A DNA stretch of 64,000 nucleotides from Sporosarcina sp. P33. GTDB taxonomy: Bacteria; Bacillota; Bacilli; Bacillales_A; Planococcaceae. Below, piece by piece: positions 1 to 8,848 of the stretch; within the stretch, counting starts at the first letter, position 1; each line of letters opens with the position of its first letter. The DNA lies in assembly GCF_002077155.1 (NCBI RefSeq), contig NZ_CP015027.1, positions 1,528,501 to 1,592,500 of the forward strand, in the 5' to 3' direction. The notes under the pieces are model-generated. The model was given only the letters and a program-made list of their open reading frames with translations. It searched no databases and had not been told where the DNA came from. Both the position numbers and the translations under genes were made by a program.

Positions 1-539
1 AAATTGGTGAAAAAGAATGGTTTATTGCCTCTGAATACTTTTGTGTCAGATTCCATTACCTCAAGGCTTGCCCCGACATATGGCGCCAAATCAGTTTTAT
101 TAATAATGAACAGGTCAGATTTAATCATCCCTTGTCCGCCCTTACGCGGGATTTTCTCTCCCTGTGCCACGTCGATTATATAAATGGAAAAGTCTACGAG
201 TTCCGGACTGAACGTAGCTGCCAGATTGTCGCCGCCGCTTTCTACAAAAATCAGCTCAAGATCGGGATGCTTTTCTTTTAATTCATTGATCGCTGCAAAG
301 TTCATTGATGCATCTTCACGAATAGCTGTATGCGGACAGCCCCCTGTCTCCACCCCGACGATGCGGTCTTCAGGAAGAATACCGTTCGCAACTAAAAACT
401 TGGCATCTTCTTTCGTATAAATGTCGTTGGTGATAACTGCCATACTGACTTCACCCTCTAAAGCACGGGTAATCTTTTCGACAAGCATTGTTTTACCTGC
501 GCCGACTGGTCCGCCGACACCTATTTTAATTGGTCCCAT
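1..539 (-). CDS. ureG: Urease accessory GTPase UreG (3' end cut by window edge)
   Basis: UreG is the GTPase of the UreDFG nickel-insertion complex and drives Ni transfer into apo-urease. The start at 539 follows an AGGATG ribosome site. About 179 residues are visible. They include the N-terminal P-loop (GGPVGAGKT, residues 9-17), the invariant Cys-Pro-His metal motif at 68-70, and the NKTDLA guanine-specificity motif near residue 150. The family is about 205 residues, so roughly the last 25 lie beyond base 1. It follows ureF by 37 bases, continuing the ureABCEF order. ureD would be expected next, off the left edge. Assignment is secure; only the C-terminus is unseen. Confidence 0.96.
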   Translation of the reverse strand, partial: MGPIKIGVGGPVGAGKTMLVEKITRALEGEVSMAVITNDIYTKEDAKFLVANGILPEDRIVGVETGGCPHTAIREDASMNFAAINELKEKHPDLELIFVESGGDNLAATFSPELVDFSIYIIDVAQGEKIPRKGGQGMIKSDLFIINKTDLAPYVGASLEVMESDTKVFRGNKPFFFTN

Positions 540-576
540 ATTACGCACATCCTAACTGTTAATTTTCTTTCATTCA

Positions 577-1263
577 TCACGAACTGAAAATACGTATGCC
601 AACACGTTCGTGCTGCATTTGTGAAAGTTCAAGTCCTGGCGATACGACACCGAACTCTTCTTCATCCAGCTCCATAATTTTGTCTGTCGCTTGCTGGAGC
701 TGCTGCTGAAATGAATAAATAATTTTTTGACCTGCCGTTTGTCCAAGAGGAATGGCCCGCACGGCATTTTGTACGAGACTGACGACAGTCGAATACAAAT
801 AATATAAAATCGTCGTTCTCTTTTCTGCTTGCAAATGATGTCCCACCATCGTAAAAACTATAGCGGGATGGCCAAAAGCTTCTTTATCACGTATTTTCTG
901 CGCGTAGACAGACAGCATCGGTATTTCGTAAATAGATTGCGCAATGTCCAGCATCCTGTCACCCATACGCTGTGTGCCGTCACGTGATTCACGGGCCAGA
1001 TTCTGCACAGTCAATAGACGATCCAATTCCCAAATCTCATCAAGTTCATCCATATCAAGTGCATCATAAGCGATTCTAACAGCCAATCCATCCGCGTAGG
1101 CGAGCTGCTCATGCACATAGACATTCAGCCAGTCGGAAAACGTATCAGCGTCTGTGACTATGTCTTTTTGAATATATGTTTCCAGACCGAATGATTGGCT
1201 GAATGATCCTACCGGAAAATTGGAATCGCATAATTGGAACAAGGACAGTGCATGATTAGTCAT
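577..1263 (-). CDS. ureF: Urease accessory protein UreF
   Basis: UreF is the helical scaffold that bridges UreD and UreG during nickel delivery. It has 228 residues beginning [19 protein letters not shown], and carries the family signatures (D/S)[14 protein letters not shown] near the N-terminus and an AFGHPAIVF segment in the middle. An in-frame ATG 33 bases upstream exists. I chose 1263 because it gives the usual family N-terminus and an 8-base overlap with the end of ureE (ATG inside the ureE stop region), which fits translational coupling. No odd residues were noticed. Confidence 0.95.
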   Translation of the reverse strand: MTNHALSLFQLCDSNFPVGSFSQSFGLETYIQKDIVTDADTFSDWLNVYVHEQLAYADGLAVRIAYDALDMDELDEIWELDRLLTVQNLARESRDGTQRMGDRMLDIAQSIYEIPMLSVYAQKIRDKEAFGHPAIVFTMVGHHLQAEKRTTILYYLYSTVVSLVQNAVRAIPLGQTAGQKIIYSFQQQLQQATDKIMELDEEEFGVVSPGLELSQMQHERVGIRIFSS

Positions 1264-1711
1264 GGCTATGCCCGATATGGCGGAAAGCCTTTGCAACTTT
1301 TCGTTCTTCCCGCTTGAATGGAATGCCCATTTCCTGCAGCAATTCCTCCACTAAATAATCATACTGTACGAGCATGTCCTGATCCTCAAACTGCGCAGGC
1401 AAATGCCGGTTTCCAAGCTGATGTGCAATCGTTCCCATTTCAAGCATCGAGCGAGGGCTGATGATTAGTAAATCATCAGATAGCACGTCAATGAAGATGA
1501 TATTTTTATCATCCATAAAAAGAACGTCGCCAGCTTCCAAATCACGCGGATTTTTTAAACGGATGCCGATTTCACGTCCATGATCTGTTTCCACGCGCTG
1601 AATTCTTTTCATTAAATGCGCACTTTCCAGGTACACTTTCTCTTTATGGCGCTTTTCATATTCACCTGGTTCTAAATCTTTTACGTTCAGTAAGACTTCT
1701 TCTACTATCAT
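1256..1711 (-). CDS. ureE: Urease nickel chaperone UreE
   Basis: UreE is a dimeric nickel metallochaperone that feeds UreG. It has 151 residues starting [13 protein letters not shown], with a GAGGTGA ribosome site just upstream. A longer frame extends back into ureC but lacks family sequence. The chain has the peptide-binding N-terminal domain and the metal-binding C-terminal domain ([16 protein letters not shown]). The C-terminus is a short FRHIGHSHD rather than the long polyhistidine tail of Klebsiella UreE, so extra Ni storage capacity is probably low. It overlaps ureF by 8 bases and lies 10 bases after ureC. Confidence 0.95.
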   Translation of the reverse strand: MIVEEVLLNVKDLEPGEYEKRHKEKVYLESAHLMKRIQRVETDHGREIGIRLKNPRDLEAGDVLFMDDKNIIFIDVLSDDLLIISPRSMLEMGTIAHQLGNRHLPAQFEDQDMLVQYDYLVEELLQEMGIPFKREERKVAKAFRHIGHSHD

Positions 1712-1721
1712 GTTTTTCACC

Positions 1722-3440
1722 TCAAAATAAGAAATAGCGTTGCCCCATTGGCACTTCATCAATCGGATCACATGTGATGAGCTTTCCGTCGATTCTCACT
1801 TCATACGTCTGCGGATCTACATCAATATCCGGAGTGGCTGTATTTAATTTCATGTCTTTCTTCGTAAGACCGCGTATATTGCGCACAGGAAGCACTATTT
1901 TTTCAAGTCCAAGCTTTTCTTTTATTCCTTGGTCGTATGCAATCTGAGAAACGAATGTAATGGAACTCTGCGACAGCGCCTTTCCGAGTGCTGCGTACAT
2001 CGGACGGTAAATCATCGGCTGCGGTGTCGGAATCGTCGCATTGGCATCCCCCATTAAGCTAAAGACAGCCATTCCATTTTTCAAAATCATTTCCGGTTTG
2101 ACACCAAAGAATTTCGGATCCCAAAGAACAAGGTCCGCCATTTTTCCGACTTCAATTGAACCGATATACTCGGATATTCCGTGAGTAATGGCAGGGTTAA
2201 TCGTATATTTGGCGATATAGCGCTTCACCCGGTTATTATCCGAATACTCACTGTCACCTTCCATAATCCCAAGCTGTTTTTTCATTTTATGGGCTACTTG
2301 CCATGTACGAAGTGCCACTTCACCTATACGGCCCATTGCCTGTGAATCTGAGCTTGTCATACTGAAGATGCCCAGGTCCTGCAGAATGTCTTCCGCTGCT
2401 ATCGTTTCGTTGCGGATGCGTGAATCCGCAAATGCGATATCTTCCGGCACAGATGGATTTAAGTTATGGGCAACCATCACCATATCCAAATGCTCATCGA
2501 TAGTGTTGATTGTATAAGGTAATGTCGGATTGGTGGAGGCTGGCAGCACATTCATCATGCCTGCGGATTTAATCAGATCCGGCGCGTGCCCGCCGCCTGC
2601 GCCTTCCGTATGGTACATATGGATAACGCGGCCATCAATTGCTTTCATCGTATCTTCAAAAAATCCGGCTTCGTTTAACGTATCCGCGTGAAGCGCAATC
2701 TGCACATCGTATTCATCAGCAACCCGCAGTGCATGATCGAGAACTGACGGCGTTGCGCCCCAATCTTCATGGACTTTCAAACCAATAGCACCGGCAAGTA
2801 TTTGTTCCGCTAAAGGACCGCTCGCTGCAGCATGTCCTTTCCCTGTCAAACCGATATTAATCGGCTGCCCTTCCAAAGCTTTCAGCATGGAATGAAGATG
2901 CCAGGCACCCGGTGTGGCAGTCGTTGCTCTGGAGCCGTCACCCGGTCCCGCGCCGCCGCCAATCAGTGTCGTCGTTCCCGCTGTAAGTGCGACATCCACT
3001 TGCGCCGGATTGATGAAGTGCACGTGTGTATCAATCGCGCCCGCGGTAATGATTTTACCTTCGCCCGAGATCACTTCTGTGGATGCTCCTATAATAATGT
3101 CTACTTTGTCTTGTACAAGCGGGTTACCTGCTTTTCCGATGCCCGAAATTTTACCGTCCCGGATTGCCAAGTCCGCTTTATAAATACCTGTATAGTCAAG
3201 CACTACCACATTTGTAATAACCGTATCAGGGACCCGTTCGTCTTCTTCCCGTGTGATCAGCGGATGCTGTCCCATTCCGTCACGGATGACTTTTCCGCCG
3301 CCAAAAACTACTTCTTCTCCATATTTTGTATAGTCTTTTTCGATTTGGATGAACAGATCGGTATCTGCAAGTCTGACGGAGTCACCGGTTGTCGGTCCGT
3401 ACATTTGAGCATATTGTTCCCTATCCATTTTAAAACTCAT
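1722..3440 (-). CDS. ureC: Urease alpha (large, catalytic) subunit UreC, flap Cys replaced by Ala
   Basis: UreC carries the di-nickel site that hydrolyses urea to ammonia and carbamate. The 572-residue chain has all metal ligands in family positions: His139 and His141, Lys222 to be carbamylated (LKVHEDWG), His224, His251, His277 and Asp365. In the mobile flap, the usual Cys-His-His reads Ala324-His325-Asn326. The catalytic His (His323 in S. pasteurii numbering, from memory) is kept, but the thiol targeted by many urease inhibitors is gone and the next His is Asn. The codon is plainly GCC. The start overlaps the ureB stop (ATGA). Active-site completeness argues for a working enzyme. Confidence 0.98.
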   Translation of the reverse strand: MSFKMDREQYAQMYGPTTGDSVRLADTDLFIQIEKDYTKYGEEVVFGGGKVIRDGMGQHPLITREEDERVPDTVITNVVVLDYTGIYKADLAIRDGKISGIGKAGNPLVQDKVDIIIGASTEVISGEGKIITAGAIDTHVHFINPAQVDVALTAGTTTLIGGGAGPGDGSRATTATPGAWHLHSMLKALEGQPINIGLTGKGHAAASGPLAEQILAGAIGLKVHEDWGATPSVLDHALRVADEYDVQIALHADTLNEAGFFEDTMKAIDGRVIHMYHTEGAGGGHAPDLIKSAGMMNVLPASTNPTLPYTINTIDEHLDMVMVAHNLNPSVPEDIAFADSRIRNETIAAEDILQDLGIFSMTSSDSQAMGRIGEVALRTWQVAHKMKKQLGIMEGDSEYSDNNRVKRYIAKYTINPAITHGISEYIGSIEVGKMADLVLWDPKFFGVKPEMILKNGMAVFSLMGDANATIPTPQPMIYRPMYAALGKALSQSSITFVSQIAYDQGIKEKLGLEKIVLPVRNIRGLTKKDMKLNTATPDIDVDPQTYEVRIDGKLITCDPIDEVPMGQRYFLF

Positions 3441-3760
3441 TTCGCATCCCCGCCTTCCAATGGTCCGTCTACTTTATTATGAAATCCGTATACTTCTCTT
3501 TTTCCAGCATAATCAATCAGCTGCACTTCTTTCTCATCACCCGGTTCAAAACGGACAGCAGCACCCGCAGGTATATTTAAACGCTTGCCGTATGTCACTT
3601 CCCGATTAAACTTTAATGCAAGATTTACTTCATAAAAGTGATAATGAGAACCGACCTGGATAGGTCTGTCGCCATGATTTACAACTTGTACATCTATACT
3701 TTCTGCGCCTTCATTACAAATTATCGGTTCATCTTTCAAAATATATTCGCCTGGTATCAT
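3437..3760 (-). CDS. ureB: Urease beta subunit UreB
   Basis: UreB is a structural subunit of the (alpha-beta-gamma)3 urease. It has 107 residues beginning [13 protein letters not shown], with the family core ([20 protein letters not shown]) and a C-terminal [10 protein letters not shown] segment. The length is typical for bacterial UreB, and it is a separate gene rather than fused to UreA as in Helicobacter. It overlaps ureC by four bases (ATGA) and starts 27 bases after ureA, so it is the second gene of the operon. Confidence 0.97.
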   Translation of the reverse strand: MIPGEYILKDEPIICNEGAESIDVQVVNHGDRPIQVGSHYHFYEVNLALKFNREVTYGKRLNIPAGAAVRFEPGDEKEVQLIDYAGKREVYGFHNKVDGPLEGGDAK

Positions 3761-3787
3761 CGTAACGTCCCCTTTCTTTACATAAAA

Positions 3788-4090
3788 CTATCGTATCGGT
3801 TTATGAACTGTAACTAATTTCGTCCCGTCGGGGAATGTTGCTTCTACTTGAATATCGTCAATCATTTCGGGAATGCCATCCATTACGTCTTCACGAGATA
3901 GGATCGTTGCCCCGTACGCCATAAGTTCTGCAACTGTCTTGCCGTCTCTGGCACCTTCCATCACTTCGTATGTAATTAGCGCCATTGCTTCCGGGTGATT
4001 TAATTTAAGACCCCGCTCTTTACGTCTTCTGGCTACATCAGCAGCCACAACAATCATTAATTTATCAATTTCACGCGGTAGTAATTGCAT
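3788..4090 (-). CDS. ureA: Urease gamma subunit UreA
   Basis: UreA is the small structural subunit of urease. It has exactly 100 residues, the usual length, beginning [20 protein letters not shown], and includes the [21 protein letters not shown] block that contacts the alpha subunit. A strong AGGAGG site lies 8 bases before the ATG. It is the first gene of ureABCEFG. The 724 bases upstream contain no gene, so the operon promoter should be there, but I could not settle on one convincing hexamer pair. Confidence 0.97.
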   Translation of the reverse strand: MQLLPREIDKLMIVVAADVARRRKERGLKLNHPEAMALITYEVMEGARDGKTVAELMAYGATILSREDVMDGIPEMIDDIQVEATFPDGTKLVTVHKPIR

Positions 4091-4814
4091 TGTTCAACCT
4101 CCTAAAATGTAATAATACGTTGCAGCACTGCTCTTTTCTCCAACTGCGTTCAATATAACCCGCTCAATTTTCATTAAAATGAGAAAACTCTAACCGGCTT
4201 GCTATAGCCTTCCATAACTGACCACTTTTTCCTCCATATAATACATACGAACTAATTTCAGATCATATAAAAAATACAGCTTCACACAGTTTACCCTAAT
4301 GCAAGTCAGCATAAACGTTGTCCTGTGTTACTTTTCGCCATAAAAAACTGTCGAATGCAGCAAGAATCGTTTGTCCTGCCGACTATGGGTTCTGCTTATA
4401 CAACAAGGTAATATAAATGGTTTACTCGCAGTTGATTCGTTAATGACTCATGCCGTCAGGGGGTGATCGGTGAGATTTTACATACTTCAAACAACTGGAA
4501 AGGAAGGGTAGTCTACTTTCTTTACTGAAAGGTTAGAGAAAGTAGTTTGGAGTTACTGCCACTAATTTATTGTACAGTTTCTCGGTCAGGATTCAAGTGT
4601 TCCCGCTTACGGAGAAGATAATACGAAAAAACACTTCATCCCAACCGTAATGCTGCTATTAGCAGGCAAAAAAAATAGACTGTAATGTATGTACTCAGTC
4701 CGTATGTCCACGTAAATTCAATGTTACTTACATCAGCCCGACAGCCCGTCAGGCGGTGCAGCCGGGCTGTGCGGTCAATTCTTTCCTACATGTTACCGAA
4801 TTCTGTACTGCTGT
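4091..4814. other. 724-base gene-free region between the cobalamin operon and urease
   Basis: No open frame here has coding character or a family match. Visible structures: a 9-bp inverted repeat (4513-4521 with 4537-4545, 15-base loop); a GC-rich 8-bp inverted repeat ACAGCCCG/CGGGCTGT (4741-4748 with 4763-4770); and a run of eight A near 4668-4675 (eight T on the minus strand) preceded by a weak 5-bp stem. The urease promoter and the end of the cobalamin transcript must lie in this region. None of the structures is a textbook terminator. Confidence 0.6.
4668..4700 (-). terminator. Weak candidate terminator after the cobalamin operon
   Basis: Read on the minus strand, GACTG and CAGTC (4696-4700 and 4678-4682) can form a 5-bp stem with a 13-base loop, followed two bases later by eight T. 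It lies about 115 bases past the cbiX stop. The T-run is good but the stem is short, so this is only a candidate. Confidence 0.3.
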
Positions 4815-6011
4815 TTAATGATGATGGTGGTGCTCATATCCATGTTCTTCTGCGTATATACGAAAATTCTCTAAATCTTGCATACCGGTCGAAGTGCCGT
4901 CTAATGCTTGATTCATGCGTTCCAGCAAGACATTCCGCAAATTTGGATGATAGCCAAAGTACTCTGCAATTTCAATCTGCGTTTGCGGATGCCTCTCTCT
5001 GAACTGTCCCGCAAATTTTTTCATTCGCTCCATTAAAATTCCCGTGAATAAAAAGTATGGCAGCATAATAACTTTCTTCGCACCTAATTCTATACAGCGC
5101 TCCATTCCTTCTTGCACGGTCGGTGTCGCCACTCCCATAAAGGCATTTTCAACAATAGGCACCTGCAGTTTTTCCCACAACAAACTGCTGATCTTATAAA
5201 AATCTGCCTTGGCGTCCATATCACTGCTGCCTCGTCCAATAAAGAGAATAGCTGTATCTTCATGCTTCTGATTCACATCAAATCCTACTTCAGCAAGTCT
5301 TGTCAGTAAGATATCAATCACTTCTTTATGAATACCTATCGTTTGGCCATAAGTAAAGTGAATATCCGGAAAATGCTCTTTAGCATGTTCTATTTCTGCT
5401 GGTATATGGAGTTTTGAGTGGCCTGCATGCAATAGGATAATGGGAATTACATGAACTTCATCTGCACCTTTTTCAATGCATAATTGAATGCCATCTTCGA
5501 TATTTGGCGATGCGAATTCGAGAAAGCAAGTTTCTACCAGTAAAGCCGGGTCAACATGCCCTTTCATCTCGTCGATAAATTTGCGGACTTCTTCGTTTCC
5601 CGCCTCCAGCCGGCTCCCGTGTCCGACAAATAATACCGCTTTTTTCTTCGGCCCTCTTTTTTTCCGATATTTATTGATTCCTTTAACACGTGATTCACCG
5701 CGTTTTCGTTCACCGTGTTCCATTGAATAAATAATTGAATCTTCTTTCACTGATTCATGGACAATCGCACGTGCTGTTTCTTCTTGCTGCACGGAGTACC
5801 ATGTCCCTTTTGGATAATCAATGACGACACATTTATCTTTACAGCGGCCGTTACAGCGTGTACGCGATGTATGAATCTTTTCGTCCAAACGATTTATACG
5901 GATTTCATCACGGATCTGTTGTGTGACTTCTTCAGCTCCAGCTCCCATACAAGTAGACCCGTTGCAGATGAGCACATGGCGCTGCATTGGCGTTAAATTC
6001 CAAGTAGTCAT
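4815..6011 (-). CDS. cbiX: Fusion: 2Fe-2S thioredoxin-like ferredoxin + duplicated sirohydrochlorin cobaltochelatase CbiX + His tail
   Basis: CbiX inserts cobalt into sirohydrochlorin, the committing step of cobalt-early B12 synthesis. The 398-residue chain has four parts. Residues 10-90 are a thioredoxin-like ferredoxin with Cys16, Cys21, Cys53, Cys57 and Cys61 (CNGSTC and CNGRCKDKC). A basic linker spans about 100-124. Chelatase repeat 1 (125-245) has active-site candidates His131 (GHGSR) and His198 (HAGHSK). Repeat 2 (250-370) reads GRGSSD and FLFTG at these places and looks inactive. The chain ends EEHGYEHHHHH. In B. megaterium, from memory, cbiW and cbiX are separate genes, so this may be a fusion of the two. 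GGAGGT precedes the ATG. It is the last gene of the cobalamin operon. Confidence 0.9.
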   Translation of the reverse strand: MTTWNLTPMQRHVLICNGSTCMGAGAEEVTQQIRDEIRINRLDEKIHTSRTRCNGRCKDKCVVIDYPKGTWYSVQQEETARAIVHESVKEDSIIYSMEHGERKRGESRVKGINKYRKKRGPKKKAVLFVGHGSRLEAGNEEVRKFIDEMKGHVDPALLVETCFLEFASPNIEDGIQLCIEKGADEVHVIPIILLHAGHSKLHIPAEIEHAKEHFPDIHFTYGQTIGIHKEVIDILLTRLAEVGFDVNQKHEDTAILFIGRGSSDMDAKADFYKISSLLWEKLQVPIVENAFMGVATPTVQEGMERCIELGAKKVIMLPYFLFTGILMERMKKFAGQFRERHPQTQIEIAEYFGYHPNLRNVLLERMNQALDGTSTGMQDLENFRIYAEEHGYEHHHHH

Positions 6012-6032
6012 GATTGATAACCTCCGATTTTG

Positions 6033-7025
6033 TTAATAAGCGTCCGGGTAGAAGCCTTTTGCTAGTATTTCAACTGCTTCTGCTGCACGAATACCTTCAG
6101 AAGCCGCCGATAATGGCAAAGTGACAAACTTTTCATTTTGTACGGCAGGTGTTTCACTTAATGCCGGATCTGATTTGAGGAAGTTTATTTTCTGCTCTAC
6201 TGTAGTTGAACCGTAATCAATTACAACAATTACTTCGGGCTGTCGCTCCACTGCATCTTCTTTTGAAACGGTAGCCCAGTTCCCCTCCACATCTCCAAAC
6301 ACATTGCGGCCTCCCGCCATCGTAACCAGTGTATTCATGAAGTTCTGTGTCGCCGTGAAGACTTCCGTATCACCACTATCAAATACTAAAACTTCCAGCG
6401 GCTCTTTTACTTCAGGCAGTTTAGCTGTAATCTCTTCAATGTCCTGATTCATTTGGCTTACTAGCTCTTCCCCGCGATCTTCTATCCGGAAAATCTTTGC
6501 GATATTTCGTATATCTGTATAGATGTCTTCTAAAGTTGGCGCTACTTTAGTAGATGACATCTGTAAATAGCTGTCGATGCCTAGCTCTTTTAGCTCTTCA
6601 CGTGCGGCAATGGATTTTTCAGTAAATGCACTTGACCAGCCGGCATACAGAAAGTCTGCTTCCGCTTCAATCACTTGCTCTTTGGATGGATATTGTTCCG
6701 CCAATACGGGGACTTTCTCATATGTTTCCTGTAATGGTTTGTAGATCTTGTCGTCCAAATAAGCTGTACCAACCATTGAATCTTCCAAACCGAGCGCAAG
6801 CATGATTTCTGTTACATGCTGGTTTAATGAAATTGCACGACTGGGCGCCTTATCGTATTCAATGACAAAGTCATTGTTATCAATAATAATTTTTTCATCC
6901 TGTTCTGTTTGTCCGCTTTTCGCAGCGTCCTTCTCTGTTTCATTTCCTGTCGCTTTGTTTGAACATGCCGCCAGTAAAAGTAATGTACTGAAAAACATAC
7001 ATGCTACGATTAATTTCTTGTTCAT
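6033..7025 (-). CDS. btuF: ABC transporter substrate-binding lipoprotein, probably corrinoid-binding (BtuF-like)
   Basis: This is a periplasmic-binding-protein-like lipoprotein of the vitamin B12/iron-siderophore class. Its 330 residues begin with a positively charged, hydrophobic signal ending in the lipobox LLAAC (lipidated Cys21), so it is anchored on the outer face of the membrane. The rest has the two-lobe BtuF/FhuD pattern (SLNQHVTEIMLALGLEDSMVG; EQVIEAEADFLYAG; the C-lobe RQPEVIVVIDYG). It sits directly downstream of a permease and an ATPase gene inside the cobalamin operon. That supports corrinoid or cobinamide as ligand, but siderophore uptake cannot be excluded from sequence alone. 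Confidence 0.85.
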   Translation of the reverse strand: MNKKLIVACMFFSTLLLLAACSNKATGNETEKDAAKSGQTEQDEKIIIDNNDFVIEYDKAPSRAISLNQHVTEIMLALGLEDSMVGTAYLDDKIYKPLQETYEKVPVLAEQYPSKEQVIEAEADFLYAGWSSAFTEKSIAAREELKELGIDSYLQMSSTKVAPTLEDIYTDIRNIAKIFRIEDRGEELVSQMNQDIEEITAKLPEVKEPLEVLVFDSGDTEVFTATQNFMNTLVTMAGGRNVFGDVEGNWATVSKEDAVERQPEVIVVIDYGSTTVEQKINFLKSDPALSETPAVQNEKFVTLPLSAASEGIRAAEAVEILAKGFYPDAY

Positions 7026-7040
7026 ATGTCCGTATTCTCC

Positions 7041-7805
7041 TTAGATTTTCTGTGTGAAAAATAAATGCAGTTTTTGTGTAAATGGATTCTTTGAAATGTC
7101 GGCCTGTACACGGAAAACTTGCTGTATGTTTTCCTCTGTCAGCACCTGTTCTGGAGTTCCTTTCATATGCAGAACCCCATCTTTTATTAAGAGTAATTCA
7201 TCACAATAGCTGGACGCTAAATTCAAATCATGCAATGCCGCTATAATCGTAATGGGCAGCTCTTTCACCAAATCCAGCAACTGAAGCTGATGTTCGATAT
7301 CCAAATGATTAGTCGGCTCATCTAAAATCAATATTTTTGCCTGCTGAGCGAGCGCGCGTGCCAGCATCACCCGCTTCTTTTCCCCGCCGGATAATTGTCC
7401 GAGTGTTCGATCTTTTAAATACAGCACATCGGCGAGCTTCATGCTTTCCTCAACAATAGCAAAGTCTTCTTTACTGTCTTTTGCCAGCCATTGTTTATAG
7501 GGTGTCCGTCCCATCATGACCAAATCTTTTACGGTAAAGTCAAAGAGCACAGGAGTTTCCTGACTCACCACAGCCATTTCTCTTGCGATCTTTTTTTGAG
7601 TCATTTGGTCCATGTCTTTTTCGTATAACGTCACAACTCCGCTTGTTTGCTGTAAATAGCGGTAGATGATTTTTAACATCGTTGATTTTCCGCTGCCATT
7701 AGGGCCAATAACGCCAATAAACTTGCCTTGATCTAACGAAAAGGAAATGTCATGCAATATTTTCTTTTCAAGCACTGAAAATGAAATATTTTTTACTTGC
7801 AACAT
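7041..7805 (-). CDS. btuD: ABC transporter ATPase of the corrinoid importer (BtuD-like)
   Basis: This ATPase powers the importer made with the neighbouring permease and lipoprotein. The 254 residues show Walker A (GPNGSGKST, about 33-41), Q-loop (VSQE), the signature LSGGE, Walker B (ILILDEP) and the switch His (ALHDLN), so all catalytic motifs are intact. It belongs to the FecE/BtuD/HmuV group. It begins two bases after the permease stop. The substrate is inferred from the operon rather than seen in the sequence. Confidence 0.88.
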   Translation of the reverse strand: MLQVKNISFSVLEKKILHDISFSLDQGKFIGVIGPNGSGKSTMLKIIYRYLQQTSGVVTLYEKDMDQMTQKKIAREMAVVSQETPVLFDFTVKDLVMMGRTPYKQWLAKDSKEDFAIVEESMKLADVLYLKDRTLGQLSGGEKKRVMLARALAQQAKILILDEPTNHLDIEHQLQLLDLVKELPITIIAALHDLNLASSYCDELLLIKDGVLHMKGTPEQVLTEENIQQVFRVQADISKNPFTQKLHLFFTQKI

Positions 7806-7807
7806 TT

Positions 7808-8848
7808 TTATTCACCATCCCCAAAAGAGTATCGACGGCGTCTAAGCATCCAAATAAAGAAGGGGCCTCCGCATACAGCAGTTACAATTCCAATAGGCAT
7901 TTCTTCAGGCGCTATTGCAACACGTGCTGCCATATCTGCCCATACTAAGAAAACTGCACCCATTAATGCACTGATCGGCAGCACCAATTTATAGTTAGAC
8001 CCGACCATCATTCGCACAACATGCGGTACTATTAGCCCGACAAAGCCAATGCTGCCGCTGCTGGCAACTACAACACCCGTCAATAATGAAACGGCCAGGA
8101 TAATAAAAATCCGAAAACGGTCTAAATTTATGCCAAGTGTCGTAGCCAGTTCTTCACCGAGAAGGAGCGCATTAAGCTGCCTGTAATTGAATAGCAGCAG
8201 TATAAAAATCAGCAGAAATGTAAAGAACGGCAAACCAATGGTTGACCACTTCGCGCCTGCCAGACTGCCGAGCGTCCAATGTATGACAGCTTGAATACCG
8301 CCTTGCTGTTTTGATGTCATCAGCATAAAATTGGTGATGGCCGAAAATACCATTGAAATTGCAATTCCCGCCAGAAGAAGACGAATAACAGATGTTCGTC
8401 CGTTGACACGTGCCAATAAAAACACGATAACAACTGCCAGAATAGCGCCGAAAAAAGCGGCAACAGACAGCGCATAGGTACCTAAAAAGCTGAATGCACC
8501 AAGCAAAATGACCAAAGTCGCACCAACTGATGCGCCGGACGACACCCCTAAAATATATGGATCCGCAATAGGGTTCCTTACCAGTGCCTGAATTGCCGCT
8601 CCGCTGATCGCTAAGGCTGCTCCGACTATCGCGGCAAGTATAATCCGCGGCAAACGAATTTCCCATATAATAATGCTCTGTGCTTTTGAAGCCGTGGCTT
8701 CTGCGGATAAACCCATTTTCGTAAAAAGGACTTCCCAAATAATACTCGGCGTAATATCAACGGAGCCCACCATCACTCCAAACGTCATAGAAGCCAGCAA
8801 CACTGCCAGCAATACACTTGCTAATAATGTAAATCGCAGCTTAGTCAT
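7808..8848 (-). CDS. btuC: FecCD-family permease of the corrinoid importer (BtuC-like)
   Basis: This is an integral membrane permease of the BtuC/FecCD class, about 346 residues, with many hydrophobic helices and family landmarks (RLPRIILAAIVGAALAISG, then NPIADPYILGVSSGASVGA, and GSIGFVGLIVPHVVR near the C-terminus that contacts the ATPase). The frame stays open a further 90 bases upstream. I chose the ATG at 8848 because it gives the normal short N-terminus and an 8-base overlap with the methyltransferase stop. It forms an importer with the next two genes. Confidence 0.88.
   Translation of the reverse strand: MTKLRFTLLASVLLAVLLASMTFGVMVGSVDITPSIIWEVLFTKMGLSAEATASKAQSIIIWEIRLPRIILAAIVGAALAISGAAIQALVRNPIADPYILGVSSGASVGATLVILLGAFSFLGTYALSVAAFFGAILAVVIVFLLARVNGRTSVIRLLLAGIAISMVFSAITNFMLMTSKQQGGIQAVIHWTLGSLAGAKWSTIGLPFFTFLLIFILLLFNYRQLNALLLGEELATTLGINLDRFRIFIILAVSLLTGVVVASSGSIGFVGLIVPHVVRMMVGSNYKLVLPISALMGAVFLVWADMAARVAIAPEEMPIGIVTAVCGGPFFIWMLRRRRYSFGDGE

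Noticed and set aside
2832-3482. 216-residue plus-strand frame opposite ureC
   Set aside because: Lies fully antisense to the ureC/ureB coding region, has no family sequence and no operon context; it is a shadow.
4109-4125. TnrA/GlnR-like site TGTAA-N7-TTGCA near the ureA start
   Set aside because: One half-site mismatch (G for A) and it lies right next to the ribosome site; too weak to call without other evidence.
4815-4832. Terminal His5 of CbiX as a cloning tag artefact
   Set aside because: It is followed by normal chromosomal sequence, with mixed CAC/CAT codons and a family that is known to have His-rich tails, so it is taken as natural.
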